Position numbers and translations under genes: made by a program
Assembly: GCA_016215305.1 (NCBI GenBank)
Contig: JACRKI010000054.1
Span: forward strand, 1-9,022
Reading direction: 5' to 3'
Length of the DNA stretch: 9,022 bases
Source: Candidatus Woesearchaeota archaeon
GTDB lineage: Archaea; Nanobdellota; Nanobdellia; Woesearchaeales; DSVV01
The notes under the pieces: generated by a model
Told to the model about the DNA's origin: nothing
The model's input: the letters and a program-made list of their open reading frames with translations, nothing else
Database searches by the model: none
Shown here: positions 1 through 5,065 of the stretch, in pieces
How the letters are laid out: each line of letters begins with the position of its first letter
Numbering within the stretch: position 1 is the stretch's first letter

Positions 1-60
1 AAAGGATAATTTAAAACGATGAAATTATAAGATTTTCTTAATGAATTAAAAAAATGGTAA
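1..60 (+). pseudogene. Remnant of an antitoxin C-terminus (partial at window edge)
   Basis: Reading from base 1 in frame gives KG-stop-FKTMKL-stop-DFLNELKKW, then TAA at 58-60. The tail DFLNELKKW resembles the acidic/hydrophobic C-terminal helix of small antitoxins that precede RelE-type toxins. Its stop overlaps the ATG of the toxin remnant at 54, as in coupled toxin-antitoxin operons. Two in-frame TAA codons (7-9 and 28-30) would break it. The assignment rests on position and a short match by eye, so it may be chance. The upstream part lies outside the window. Confidence 0.35.
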
Positions 61-302
61 CTGTTGCATTTGAACCTTTATTTGAGAAAACTATTGGAAA
101 AATAAAAGATAACATACTCATAAAAAAAATAAAGAACCAGATTAGGAAGATCATAGAAAATCCAGAAACTGGAAAACCGATGCGTTATGATAGAAAAGGA
201 ACAAGAGAAGATTATATCCAACCGTTTAGATAATCAAATGCATACAATAAAGAAGAAGAGAGAATTATCTTTTTAGATCTATATCACAAAGATGAACAGT
301 AA
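54..302 (+). pseudogene. RelE/ParE-family toxin, interrupted by an in-frame stop
   Basis: An ATG at 54 opens a 59-codon frame ending in TAA at 231-233. The same frame continues without shift for 22 more codons to TAA at 300-302. The first part contains IIENPETGKPMRYDRKGTRE, the usual middle of small archaeal RelE-type mRNA interferases, followed by QPFR. After the stop comes NKEEERIIFLDLYHKDEQ, the normal C-terminal beta strands and HKDEQ ending. The stop falls right after the PFR motif, where relatives usually carry a hydrophobic residue, so a single change could have made the TAA. Total length of about 81 residues matches the family. The truncated product would lack the C-terminal strands and probably be inactive. 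Read-through cannot be excluded. It belongs to a different RelE lineage from the toxin at 4530-4799. Confidence 0.7.
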
Positions 303-348
303 GAAGATTTGCTTGCGTTTCAGGGGATGAAGGAATAAATTCATAATT

Positions 349-421
349 TAAAATCCTTCATGAACGTCGCCCTACACGAACGAAGTGAGTGTACTTGGAC
401 GACGTGAATGTTAGGATTTTA
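349..421. repeat. Palindromic element, copy 1
   Basis: The outer arms TAAAATCCT (349-357) and AGGATTTTA (413-421) are perfect complements. Inside, CAT (359-361) pairs with ATG (408-410) and ACGTCG (364-369) with CGACGT (400-405); between these two stems GA faces GA. The tip is TACAC (373-377) with GTGTA (389-393), then GA facing GA, then AC-GAA-GT. A second copy lies at 4819-4894. The right arm overlaps the TAA stop of the AMP phosphorylase gene (419-421, minus strand), so the element may also act at that transcript's 3' end. It sits between two convergent genes. Confidence 0.75.
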
Positions 422-1942
422 TCCAATCTCAAACCCGTTTTCCTTCTTCGCGATATCAATCGCGTATTTCAATCGTTCAGGAGCATCGGAATGAATGCTA
501 AACAGTTTATCTCCGCGTCGGACAATTGTTCCTTTGTGACAGAACAAATAAACGCCAGCTTCCTGATCATGAGGTGCTCCTGCGATGCGCGCAATTTTAT
601 TCATAATCCCATTGTCAATGTGCGTTACTTTGCCAGATTTCCATGCAGTCACAATGTATGATTTCTTTGCCATGGGAATCTGATCTGGCCGAATTTCTTT
701 GCCGCCTTGCGCAGTGATAACCTCTATAAATTTCTCGTATGCCTTGCCGGATTCCAGAATATCCAAAGCAATGTGATATCCTTTTCCTTTGGGAACCTTG
801 CCTGTTAATTCTAAAAGAATTCCCGCCATAGTCACTGACTTTTCTTTCAGCAAAATCGAACCTCGTGCGGAATTTTTCAATGTCCACAAAACATCTCGCG
901 CCTCAAGCGCAGGACCAATCCCATTGCCAACTGGCTGTGAACCATCAGTGATAATAACAGCAACTTTCATTCCCAATCTTTTCGACAATTCTTCAAATTT
1001 TCCCTGCAAAGAAATCGCATCCTTCAGGTCAGTAATCTTTGCGCCGCGGCCAACAGGAATGTCAATGAGCACGTGTGTCGCGCCGACAGATTTTTTCTTT
1101 GCCATAATGCTTGCAAGAAGTTGCCCAGTGGGATCAAGAGAAACAGGATGTTCCACTTGAATGATTTTATCGTCTGAAGGGGCAAGACTCATCGCGCCGC
1201 CCCAGACAAGGCATCCGCCTGTTTTGTGAACAATTCGCTTCATATCCGCCAGACTAAAAACAACAGGGCACAAAACCTCGACAGTATCCGCTGTCCCTGC
1301 TGCGCTGGTAATGGAACGGGAGGATGTTTTTGGTACAGTCAATCCTGCCGCGGCAAGAATAGGGACAATCATCATGGATGTTCGATTTGCCGCGACACCA
1401 CCGATGCAATGTTTGTCGACAATAATGTGTTGATGTAATTTGAGCTGCTCTCCTGTTTCTACCATCGCATACGTTAAGTGAGTAATTTCAGTCATGTTTA
1501 GTTCATGCAAATAGCATGCGGCGACAAAATAGGTGATTTCCGCTTCAGAAAGATTTCCTTCAGTAATATCGTTGATAATCGCGTACAATTCATCTTTCTC
1601 AAGACGTTTTCCTTCAAGCTTTTTCTTGATATACGAAATCGAAATTGGCTTTTTCTCAGAAAGAATTTCGATGATATCTCCTGTTTTCACGCCGAGAGCG
1701 TATTGCACTTCCAAAAATAATCCAATTTCCCCGCAGCAGATGACTTGTTTTTTATGATCTCTTTGAGGAGCGCCATTCACGCGGCCGATAATATCAATGG
1801 TTGCGACGATCTTTTTATGCCCGAATTTTAAGAGGACTCGATCTGCAGGACGCAAATCAAGCCGTGTCGCGTCTTTGTCGCAAAGAACTGCAATGGCAAT
1901 ATCGCCTGTCCCAATAGGAAGATTTTTGACCTGTAATCTCAT
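419..1942 (-). CDS. deoA: AMP phosphorylase (archaeal thymidine-phosphorylase family)
   Basis: Predicted to cleave AMP with phosphate to adenine and ribose-1,5-bisphosphate, the entry step of the archaeal AMP pathway that continues through ribose-1,5-bisphosphate isomerase and type III RuBisCO; neither partner gene is in this window. The 507 residues match archaeal AMP phosphorylases, which carry an extra N-terminal domain (about residues 1-85) absent from bacterial thymidine phosphorylase. The phosphate/nucleoside-binding core includes DKHCIGGV (176-183) and the family signature SSRSITSAAGTADTVE (207-222). The C-terminal domain ends with a GTIVRRGDKLFSIHSDAPERL segment typical of the family. 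The ATG overlaps the TGA of the upstream membrane-protein gene as ATGA (1942-1939), and GGAGG lies just upstream, so translation is probably coupled. No frameshift or missing motif is seen. The exact substrate (AMP rather than CMP/UMP) is inferred from the family. Confidence 0.92.
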   Translation of the reverse strand: MRLQVKNLPIGTGDIAIAVLCDKDATRLDLRPADRVLLKFGHKKIVATIDIIGRVNGAPQRDHKKQVICCGEIGLFLEVQYALGVKTGDIIEILSEKKPISISYIKKKLEGKRLEKDELYAIINDITEGNLSEAEITYFVAACYLHELNMTEITHLTYAMVETGEQLKLHQHIIVDKHCIGGVAANRTSMMIVPILAAAGLTVPKTSSRSITSAAGTADTVEVLCPVVFSLADMKRIVHKTGGCLVWGGAMSLAPSDDKIIQVEHPVSLDPTGQLLASIMAKKKSVGATHVLIDIPVGRGAKITDLKDAISLQGKFEELSKRLGMKVAVIITDGSQPVGNGIGPALEARDVLWTLKNSARGSILLKEKSVTMAGILLELTGKVPKGKGYHIALDILESGKAYEKFIEVITAQGGKEIRPDQIPMAKKSYIVTAWKSGKVTHIDNGIMNKIARIAGAPHDQEAGVYLFCHKGTIVRRGDKLFSIHSDAPERLKYAIDIAKKENGFEIG

Positions 1943-3027
1943 GAAACATCCCTCCGACGAGTTTGAATTATTTTTTCTTTTTCATAAATGCGAATAAGAG
2001 TTACGAGAACAGCAAGAAGAATTGGTCCAAGAAAGAATCCTATGAATCCGAACAAAGAAAGTCCGCCGATGACGCCAAGGAAAACAAGCGCGGGGTGCAA
2101 TTTTGCTTTATCGCCGATAATTTTTGGTTTCAGAAGATTTTCAATAGTGCTTAAAACAAGGATGCCGTAGAATGCGAGAATAACGCCGCGAATGATAAAG
2201 CCGGTATCACCTGTTTGAATGCCTGAGATAAGATAGAAAACAGCAAGAGGAAGCCAGACAATCATTGGCCCGACAAAAGGAATCACTCCTAAAACAGTAA
2301 TAAAGGCGCCAAGAAGAAGTGCGTGCTGCACGCCAAGAATCCAAAATCCCAGCCCTGCGAGAACACCCTGCAAGAGCGCGATGAAAATCTGGCCAAACAC
2401 AACTGCGTCAGTGGTATCTTTGAGTGTCGTCATCAAATATTCTTCATGTTCTGTTTTCATGGGGAAAAAGTTTCTGACAATGGCAAAGAGATGTTTTCCA
2501 TCAACAAAAAGAAAGAACATGAGAAAGATCATAACAAAAAAGTCAAAGAGTTTGGAAGGAAGCACAGACAAGAAAGTAAAAATCTGCGTCAGGAATTTCT
2601 GCCCAACGCCAAGAAAAGCGTTTTTCACAAAATCCTGAACTATTTGCTTATCCTCCATGCTGAGTAAAGATGCGTATTGAGCGCAAAACGCAGTGTTTCC
2701 ATTGGTGCATTCGAAAAGCGTCGGGTCAGAAACAAATTGTTTGACAAAGGTGTATTGCTGCACCCCCTGTTGCGAGAGCGAATGAAGCAGAAGAACAAGA
2801 GGAAGAGAAAGAAGAATAAAGATGCCGGCAAGAACAACAAGCGAGCACAAATACCTGTTAGGAATGACTCTTGCATGGAGAAAATTGTAGGCAGGAGAAA
2901 AGACATAGACAAGGATAATTGCAGTGACAATGGTAAGCAAAAGAGGTTTTAAAAGAAGATAAGAAAGATAGAGGACAAAAACAAAGAGAATGCTTAAAGC
3001 GTACTTGGAGTATTCTGAAATATTAAT
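1939..3027 (-). CDS. AI-2E/PerM-family membrane transporter, ATT start
   Basis: A polytopic membrane protein of the AI-2E exporter-like (PerM/YdiK/TqsA) superfamily. The substrate is unknown; members differ widely, so 'autoinducer' should not be assumed. The sequence shows an N-terminal hydrophobic pair followed by FSPAYNFLHARVIPNRY, a soluble stretch with two cysteines, and a C-terminal hydrophobic block with GVIPFVGPMIVWLP and NLLKPKIIGDKAKLHPALVFLGVIGG, the family's most conserved part. The first common-type start codon in frame is TTG at 2940, but it has no Shine-Dalgarno site and removes most of the first membrane helix. The open frame continues to ATT at 3027, adding 29 residues including YALSILFVFVLYLSYLLLKP, and AAGGTGATC lies just upstream. 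The resulting 362 residues fit the family. No ATG, GTG or TTG exists between that point and the upstream stop at 3034-3036. First gene of the operon with deoA. Confidence 0.85.
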   Translation of the reverse strand: MNISEYSKYALSILFVFVLYLSYLLLKPLLLTIVTAIILVYVFSPAYNFLHARVIPNRYLCSLVVLAGIFILLSLPLVLLLHSLSQQGVQQYTFVKQFVSDPTLFECTNGNTAFCAQYASLLSMEDKQIVQDFVKNAFLGVGQKFLTQIFTFLSVLPSKLFDFFVMIFLMFFLFVDGKHLFAIVRNFFPMKTEHEEYLMTTLKDTTDAVVFGQIFIALLQGVLAGLGFWILGVQHALLLGAFITVLGVIPFVGPMIVWLPLAVFYLISGIQTGDTGFIIRGVILAFYGILVLSTIENLLKPKIIGDKAKLHPALVFLGVIGGLSLFGFIGFFLGPILLAVLVTLIRIYEKEKIIQTRRRDVS

Positions 3028-3040
3028 GAGAGATCACCTT
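3028..3040 (-). promoter_or_regulatory. Shine-Dalgarno site that sets the ATT start
   Basis: On the minus strand AAGGTGATC (3040-3032) matches the archaeal 16S anti-Shine-Dalgarno complement GGAGGTGATC over GGTGATC. Four bases (TCTC) separate it from ATT at 3027-3025. An in-frame TGA (3036-3034) inside the site closes the frame upstream, so the start must lie between here and the TTG at 2940. A second in-frame ATT at 3021 is possible but is spaced six bases further away. Confidence 0.75.
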
Positions 3041-3044
3041 CTTT

Positions 3045-3084
3045 TGATGGAATTTGAGGAAAAGGCATATTTAAACATTCCGAT
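3045..3084 (-). promoter_or_regulatory. Promoter of the AI-2E transporter/deoA operon
   Basis: The minus strand reads ATCGGAATG directly upstream of TTTAAATA (3075-3068), a plausible BRE plus TATA box. A 22-nt gap places the transcription start at an A at about 3045, giving an 18-nt leader that contains the Shine-Dalgarno site and ends at the ATT start. The match between promoter distance and leader supports both calls. Confidence 0.65.
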
Positions 3085-3114
3085 AAGGACTATAACTACC
3101 TTTAAGTACTAACT

Positions 3115-3155
3115 AGCCGAAACATTTATATATAATCCAAGCTTTCTTCAAGAAA
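3115..3155 (+). promoter_or_regulatory. Promoter of the TrmB-like regulator gene
   Basis: CCGAAAC followed by TTTATATATAAT (3125-3136) forms a strong BRE/TATA pair. Counting 22 nt from TTTATATA predicts a start at an A near 3155 and a leader of about 50 nt. Its TATA box lies about 57 bp from that of the divergent promoter, so one bound protein could affect both. Confidence 0.75.
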
Positions 3156-3204
3156 TCAGACAAAAAGAGGATATCAAGAACAAAAACAAGCGGGGTAATG
3201 AAAT

Positions 3205-3990
3205 ATGATGGATCAACGATTTTTAACCAAGCTGAAGGAATTCGGCCTTAACAGTTATGAAGCAAAAATTTGGAGTGCGTTGCTCTCCAGAGGAATTTCC
3301 AGCGCTGGTGAATTGTCTGATATTTCCAACGTTCCGCGATCCCGAGCATATGACGTTCTTGAAAGCCTTGAGAAAAAAGGATTTATAATCATGAAGATTG
3401 GGAAACCAATCAAGTATATTGCAGTGGAGCCGCAGGAAGTTTTGGAGCGCGTCAAACAGCGTGTTCAGGATGAAGCAGTCAATCATGCAAAAGTTCTTGA
3501 CGAATTAAGAAAAGATACTATTCTTGAAGAATTAGAAATGTTGTACAAGCAAGGCGTTGACGTGATCAACCCATCAGAATTGTCTGGCAGTTTGCGAGAC
3601 AGAACAAACATGTACAATAGTATCAATACCATGATCAACAATGCGGAAAAGTCAGTGGTTATTTTGACTTCTGCAAAAGAATTAGTACGAATTTCTGAAA
3701 CATTGAAGAAGAGCATTGAACGAGCTGCAAAGCGCGGGGTTAAAGTCAAAATCGGCGCTCCAGTCACAAAAGAAACAAAGAAGGCTGTTGAAGTGTTCGA
3801 AAAGTCCGCAACAATCAGACATGTGGACAGTGTCAAGACACGATTCTTCCTTGCGGACAGCAAAGAAGTATGCTTTGCGTTATTGGATGACGATAAAGCA
3901 GTTCCAAGCTACGATGTAGGCATCTGGATCAGCAGTCCATTCTTCGTCCAAGCGCTTCAAAAAATGTTTGAAACTGTCTGGAAGGAATAA
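3205..3990 (+). CDS. TrmB-like transcriptional regulator (winged HTH plus PLD-like domain)
   Basis: A cytoplasmic DNA-binding regulator of the TrmB family (261 residues). Residues 1-75 form a winged helix-turn-helix: LKEFGLNSYEAKIWSALL, then a recognition region NVPRSRAYDVLESLEKKGFI and wing IGKPIKYIAVEP. Residues about 75-115 look like a coiled-coil dimerisation segment. From about 125 on, a PLD-like effector domain follows (SVVILTSAKELVRISETLKK, RGVKVKIGAPV, VKTRFFLADSKEVCFALLDD). TrmB proteins often bind sugars or other small ligands, but the ligand here cannot be read from sequence. Two ATGs are adjacent (3205, 3208); GGTAAT five bases upstream of the first is a fair Shine-Dalgarno site. 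The gene is divergent from the AI-2E/deoA operon, which makes that operon and itself the first candidates for control. Related paralogues are common in DPANN and Euryarchaeota. Confidence 0.85.
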   Translation: MMDQRFLTKLKEFGLNSYEAKIWSALLSRGISSAGELSDISNVPRSRAYDVLESLEKKGFIIMKIGKPIKYIAVEPQEVLERVKQRVQDEAVNHAKVLDELRKDTILEELEMLYKQGVDVINPSELSGSLRDRTNMYNSINTMINNAEKSVVILTSAKELVRISETLKKSIERAAKRGVKVKIGAPVTKETKKAVEVFEKSATIRHVDSVKTRFFLADSKEVCFALLDDDKAVPSYDVGIWISSPFFVQALQKMFETVWKE

Positions 3991-4013
3991 TTATCTTTTA
4001 TAATTATCTTTTA
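3988..4013 (+). repeat. 13-bp tandem duplication at the regulator stop codon
   Basis: TAATTATCTTTTA occurs twice head to tail (3988-4000 and 4001-4013). The first copy begins with the TAA stop codon of the regulator gene, so the duplication supplies a second TAA and doubles the T-rich tract. Probably slippage or a small duplication. Confidence 0.85.
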
Positions 4014-4044
4014 TTTTCTCTCTCTTTTTTCTTATATATTTTTC
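4010..4044 (+). terminator. T-rich terminator after the TrmB-like gene
   Basis: Several T-runs (TTTTATTTTCTCTCTC, then TTTTTT, then a final TTTTT) follow the stop codon within 55 bp. Archaeal RNA polymerase terminates at such T-tracts without needing a hairpin, and none is evident here. Confidence 0.6.
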
Positions 4045-4128
4045 AAATCACCGAGCTTCTTAATCACACACAAGCAACGCAATGATTCGCCAAGCAGAAG
4101 AAAACCTGACCCCAATAATTATTTTTTA

Positions 4129-4179
4129 GATTGTTTTCTTAATCAATTATTTTTGATATAGATTATAAAATAAACAATC
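4129..4179. repeat. Nested AT-rich inverted repeats
   Basis: GATTGTTT (4129-4136) is complementary to AAACAATC (4172-4179). Inside it TAATC (4140-4144) pairs with GATTA (4161-4165), and ATCAA/TTGAT can pair further in. The composition is very AT-rich, so part of this could be chance, but the nesting is regular. Confidence 0.45.
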
Positions 4180-4187
4180 AAAATTAC

Positions 4188-4229
4188 CCCAATTTTTCTT
4201 TATCTCAAATAATCGAATGAAAAATTGGG
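4188..4229. repeat. 11-bp inverted repeat
   Basis: CCCAATTTTTC (4188-4198) is perfectly complementary to GAAAAATTGGG (4219-4229), with a 20-base AT-rich loop. No promoter or gene is tied to it. On either strand it could form a hairpin in RNA read through from neighbours. Confidence 0.65.
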
Positions 4230-4235
4230 TCCCCT

Positions 4236-4282
4236 GAACCAAAGCTTTTACTGGTTCGTGTAATGAACTCTTGTTCGTGTAA
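4236..4282. repeat. Overlapping GAAC/GTTC inverted repeats and a direct repeat
   Basis: GAACCA (4236-4241) pairs with TGGTTC (4252-4257), and GAAC (4265-4268) pairs with GTTC (4273-4276). The 10-mer GTTCGTGTAA occurs at 4254-4263 and 4273-4282. The pairings are mutually exclusive (the GTTC at 4254 can also pair with the GAAC at 4265). It lies about 40-85 bp upstream of the toxin-antitoxin TATA box, where an operator could sit. Confidence 0.5.
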
Positions 4283-4322
4283 AACATTTTTTAGCAACCT
4301 AAAACCATAAAAAACAACAAAA

Positions 4323-4353
4323 TATTAATACAAAAACAGAATAACTAGTATTA
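4323..4353 (+). promoter_or_regulatory. Leaderless promoter of the toxin-antitoxin operon
   Basis: TATTAATA (4323-4330) lies exactly 22 nt before the ATG at 4353. That distance places transcription start on the A of the ATG, so the mRNA should be leaderless. No Shine-Dalgarno site precedes the ATG, which fits. The zinc-ribbon gene has the identical box and spacing. Confidence 0.65.
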
Positions 4354-4529
4354 TGAGTGAAACAGAAACAAAACAAATATTAGATGAACTTCGAGTAATC
4401 CGATCTGATTTAGATTACATTAAAGGACATCTGAGTGACATAGATCTTGTCCTGACAGATGATGACAAAGAAGCAATAGAAAGTGCAGAAAATGACTGGA
4501 AAACAAAAAAAACAAAAAGGTTGATTTGA
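4353..4529 (+). CDS. RelB-like antitoxin
   Basis: A 58-residue acidic protein, just too short for many gene callers. It has an N-terminal helix (ETKQILDELRVIRSDLDYIK), then the segment DIDLVLTDDDKEAIESAEND, and a basic tail KTKKTKRLI. The pattern 'D-I-D-x-x-L-T-x-x-D/E plus A-E-x-x-W/Y-K' is familiar from archaeal antitoxins encoded directly before RelE-type toxins. It would bind and neutralise the toxin that follows and probably repress its own promoter. The frame is set by the ATG with a leaderless promoter upstream. Its TGA (4527-4529) is immediately followed, in the same frame, by the toxin coding sequence. Family placement is by motif and context, not by a search. Confidence 0.75.
   Translation: MSETETKQILDELRVIRSDLDYIKGHLSDIDLVLTDDDKEAIESAENDWKTKKTKRLI
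4519..4529 (+). promoter_or_regulatory. Shine-Dalgarno-like site for the toxin ATT start
   Basis: GGTTGAT (4519-4525) resembles GGTGAT with one inserted T. It lies inside the last antitoxin codons, four bases before ATT at 4530. The spacing resembles that of the ATT-started transporter gene at 3027. Confidence 0.5.
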
Positions 4530-4799
4530 ATTCTTTATGAAGTCCATTTGTCACAAAAGGCAGAAGACTTCTTAGCAAAGCTGGACAAACATATTCGAGA
4601 GAGAATAGAAGAAAGACTCAAACGACTTGCGGGTATTCCTATCCCTTCTGATGCAAAATTTATTGAAAGAACAGACAATGGGAAAATGTTTCGCTATCGA
4701 ATAGGAGATTTTCGTGCATTGTACATTGTCAAGGAAAAAGAAAGCATTGTTCTTATTGCAAAAATTGACAAAAGACCACGAGTATATGACAGAGCTTAA
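4530..4799 (+). CDS. RelE-family toxin, probable ATT start
   Basis: A small ribosome-dependent mRNA interferase by family (89 residues from ATT). The frame after the antitoxin TGA reads ATT CTT TAT GAA GTC CAT TTG, that is xLYEVHLSQKAEDFLAKLDK; YEVHLS is the first beta strand that RelE proteins need. Then come two helices, an RYRIGDFRALY core strand (around residues 57-67) and the C-terminal KIDKRPRVYDRA, whose basic and Tyr residues sit where RelE proteins have catalytic ones. The internal TTG at 4548 would remove the first strand, so it is a poor start. No ATG exists in this frame before it. The unusual ATT start, or read-through of the antitoxin TGA, is therefore needed. Spacing to the antitoxin is zero, implying coupled translation. 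Confidence 0.8.
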   Translation: MLYEVHLSQKAEDFLAKLDKHIRERIEERLKRLAGIPIPSDAKFIERTDNGKMFRYRIGDFRALYIVKEKESIVLIAKIDKRPRVYDRA

Positions 4800-4818
4800 T
4801 TTCTGAATGCTTACAATC

Positions 4819-4894
4819 TAAAATCCTCCATGAGCGAACGTACCAGTCTGAACGAAGTGAAGACAATAGCCAATGAGTGAATGTGAGGATTTTA
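4819..4894. repeat. Palindromic element, copy 2
   Basis: The arms TAAAATCCT (4819-4827) and AGGATTTTA (4886-4894) are identical to those of the copy at 349-421. CAT (4829-4831) pairs with ATG (4881-4883), and the next two bases on each side are GA (4832-4833 and 4879-4880). The tip is GTCT (4846-4849) with AGAC (4861-4864), enclosing the same GA-AC-GAA-GT-GA core (4850-4860). The middle differs from copy 1. It lies between two plus-strand genes, just upstream of the zinc-ribbon promoter. Confidence 0.75.
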
Positions 4895-4895
4895 T

Positions 4896-4934
4896 TCGAA
4901 AACTATTAATACTTCAATTCCCTAAAAATCAGCA
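4896..4934 (+). promoter_or_regulatory. Leaderless promoter of the zinc-ribbon gene
   Basis: TCGAAAAC (BRE-like) precedes TATTAATA at 4904-4911, and 22 nt separate the box from the ATG at 4934. Box sequence and spacing equal those of the antitoxin gene. No Shine-Dalgarno site precedes the ATG, as expected for a leaderless mRNA. Confidence 0.65.
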
Positions 4935-5050
4935 TGGCAGCGCTCCTCGAAAGAGAATGTACATTTTGCGGCAATGAGTTGGATGAGAAAGAGACCTATT
5001 GCGACGAATGCGGTATGGATGTCGAAGAAGACACAGAAGAAGAAAAATAG
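4934..5050 (+). CDS. Small zinc-ribbon protein (38 residues)
   Basis: The ORF encodes 38 residues with one zinc-binding knuckle pair, CTFCG and CDECG: cysteines at 9, 12, 23 and 26 (CX2C-X10-CX2C). The protein ends in an acidic tail, VEEDTEEEK. Single small ribbons of this kind occur free-standing in archaea, but their partners are mostly unknown, and no function is claimed here. The call rests on the four-cysteine pattern, the leaderless promoter at matching distance, and absence of competing genes. It ends 15 bp from the convergent stop of purA. It could be a subunit or adaptor that binds nucleic acid or protein. Confidence 0.75.
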   Translation: MAALLERECTFCGNELDEKETYCDECGMDVEEDTEEEK

Positions 5051-5065
5051 AATTTGCAAACAAAA

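Larger units (their letters stand above)
3991..4352. other. Gene-free stretch between regulator and toxin-antitoxin pair
   Basis: No convincing coding frame is present in these 362 bp. The contents are the T-rich terminator, three inverted-repeat structures, a direct repeat and the toxin-antitoxin promoter. A TATA-like TTATATAT at 4032-4039 could drive a short RNA, but it sits in the terminator T-tract and lacks a BRE. The region is strongly AT-rich compared with the flanking genes. Confidence 0.6.

Noticed and set aside
349..421. Kink-turn (L7Ae-binding) motif because of facing GA steps
   Set aside because: A kink-turn needs an asymmetric three-base bulge next to the G-A pairs; here the internal loops are symmetric.
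789..1160. Plus-strand open frames inside deoA, and similar opposite-strand frames in purA and the surface genes
   Set aside because: They lie opposite well-supported genes, lack promoters or Shine-Dalgarno sites, and encode no recognisable motif.
2323..2667. Lysine-rich plus-strand frames opposite the AI-2E-family gene
   Set aside because: Composition is what the reverse complement of hydrophobic codons (Leu, Phe, Ile) gives; no independent support.
1939..2940. TTG at 2940 as start of the AI-2E-family gene
   Set aside because: No Shine-Dalgarno site precedes it and it removes most of the first membrane helix; the upstream extension is strongly hydrophobic and family-like.
4079..4113. Possible C/D box guide RNA (AATGATTC and CTGA)
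   Set aside because: The C box matches poorly, the spacing is too short and no D'/C' pair is seen.
4082..4129. 15-codon ORF MIRQAEENLTPIIIF
   Set aside because: Too short, no Shine-Dalgarno site, and not at a leaderless distance from a convincing TATA box.
4548..4799. TTG at 4548 as start of the RelE toxin
   Set aside because: It deletes the first beta strand (YEVHLS) that RelE-type proteins need.
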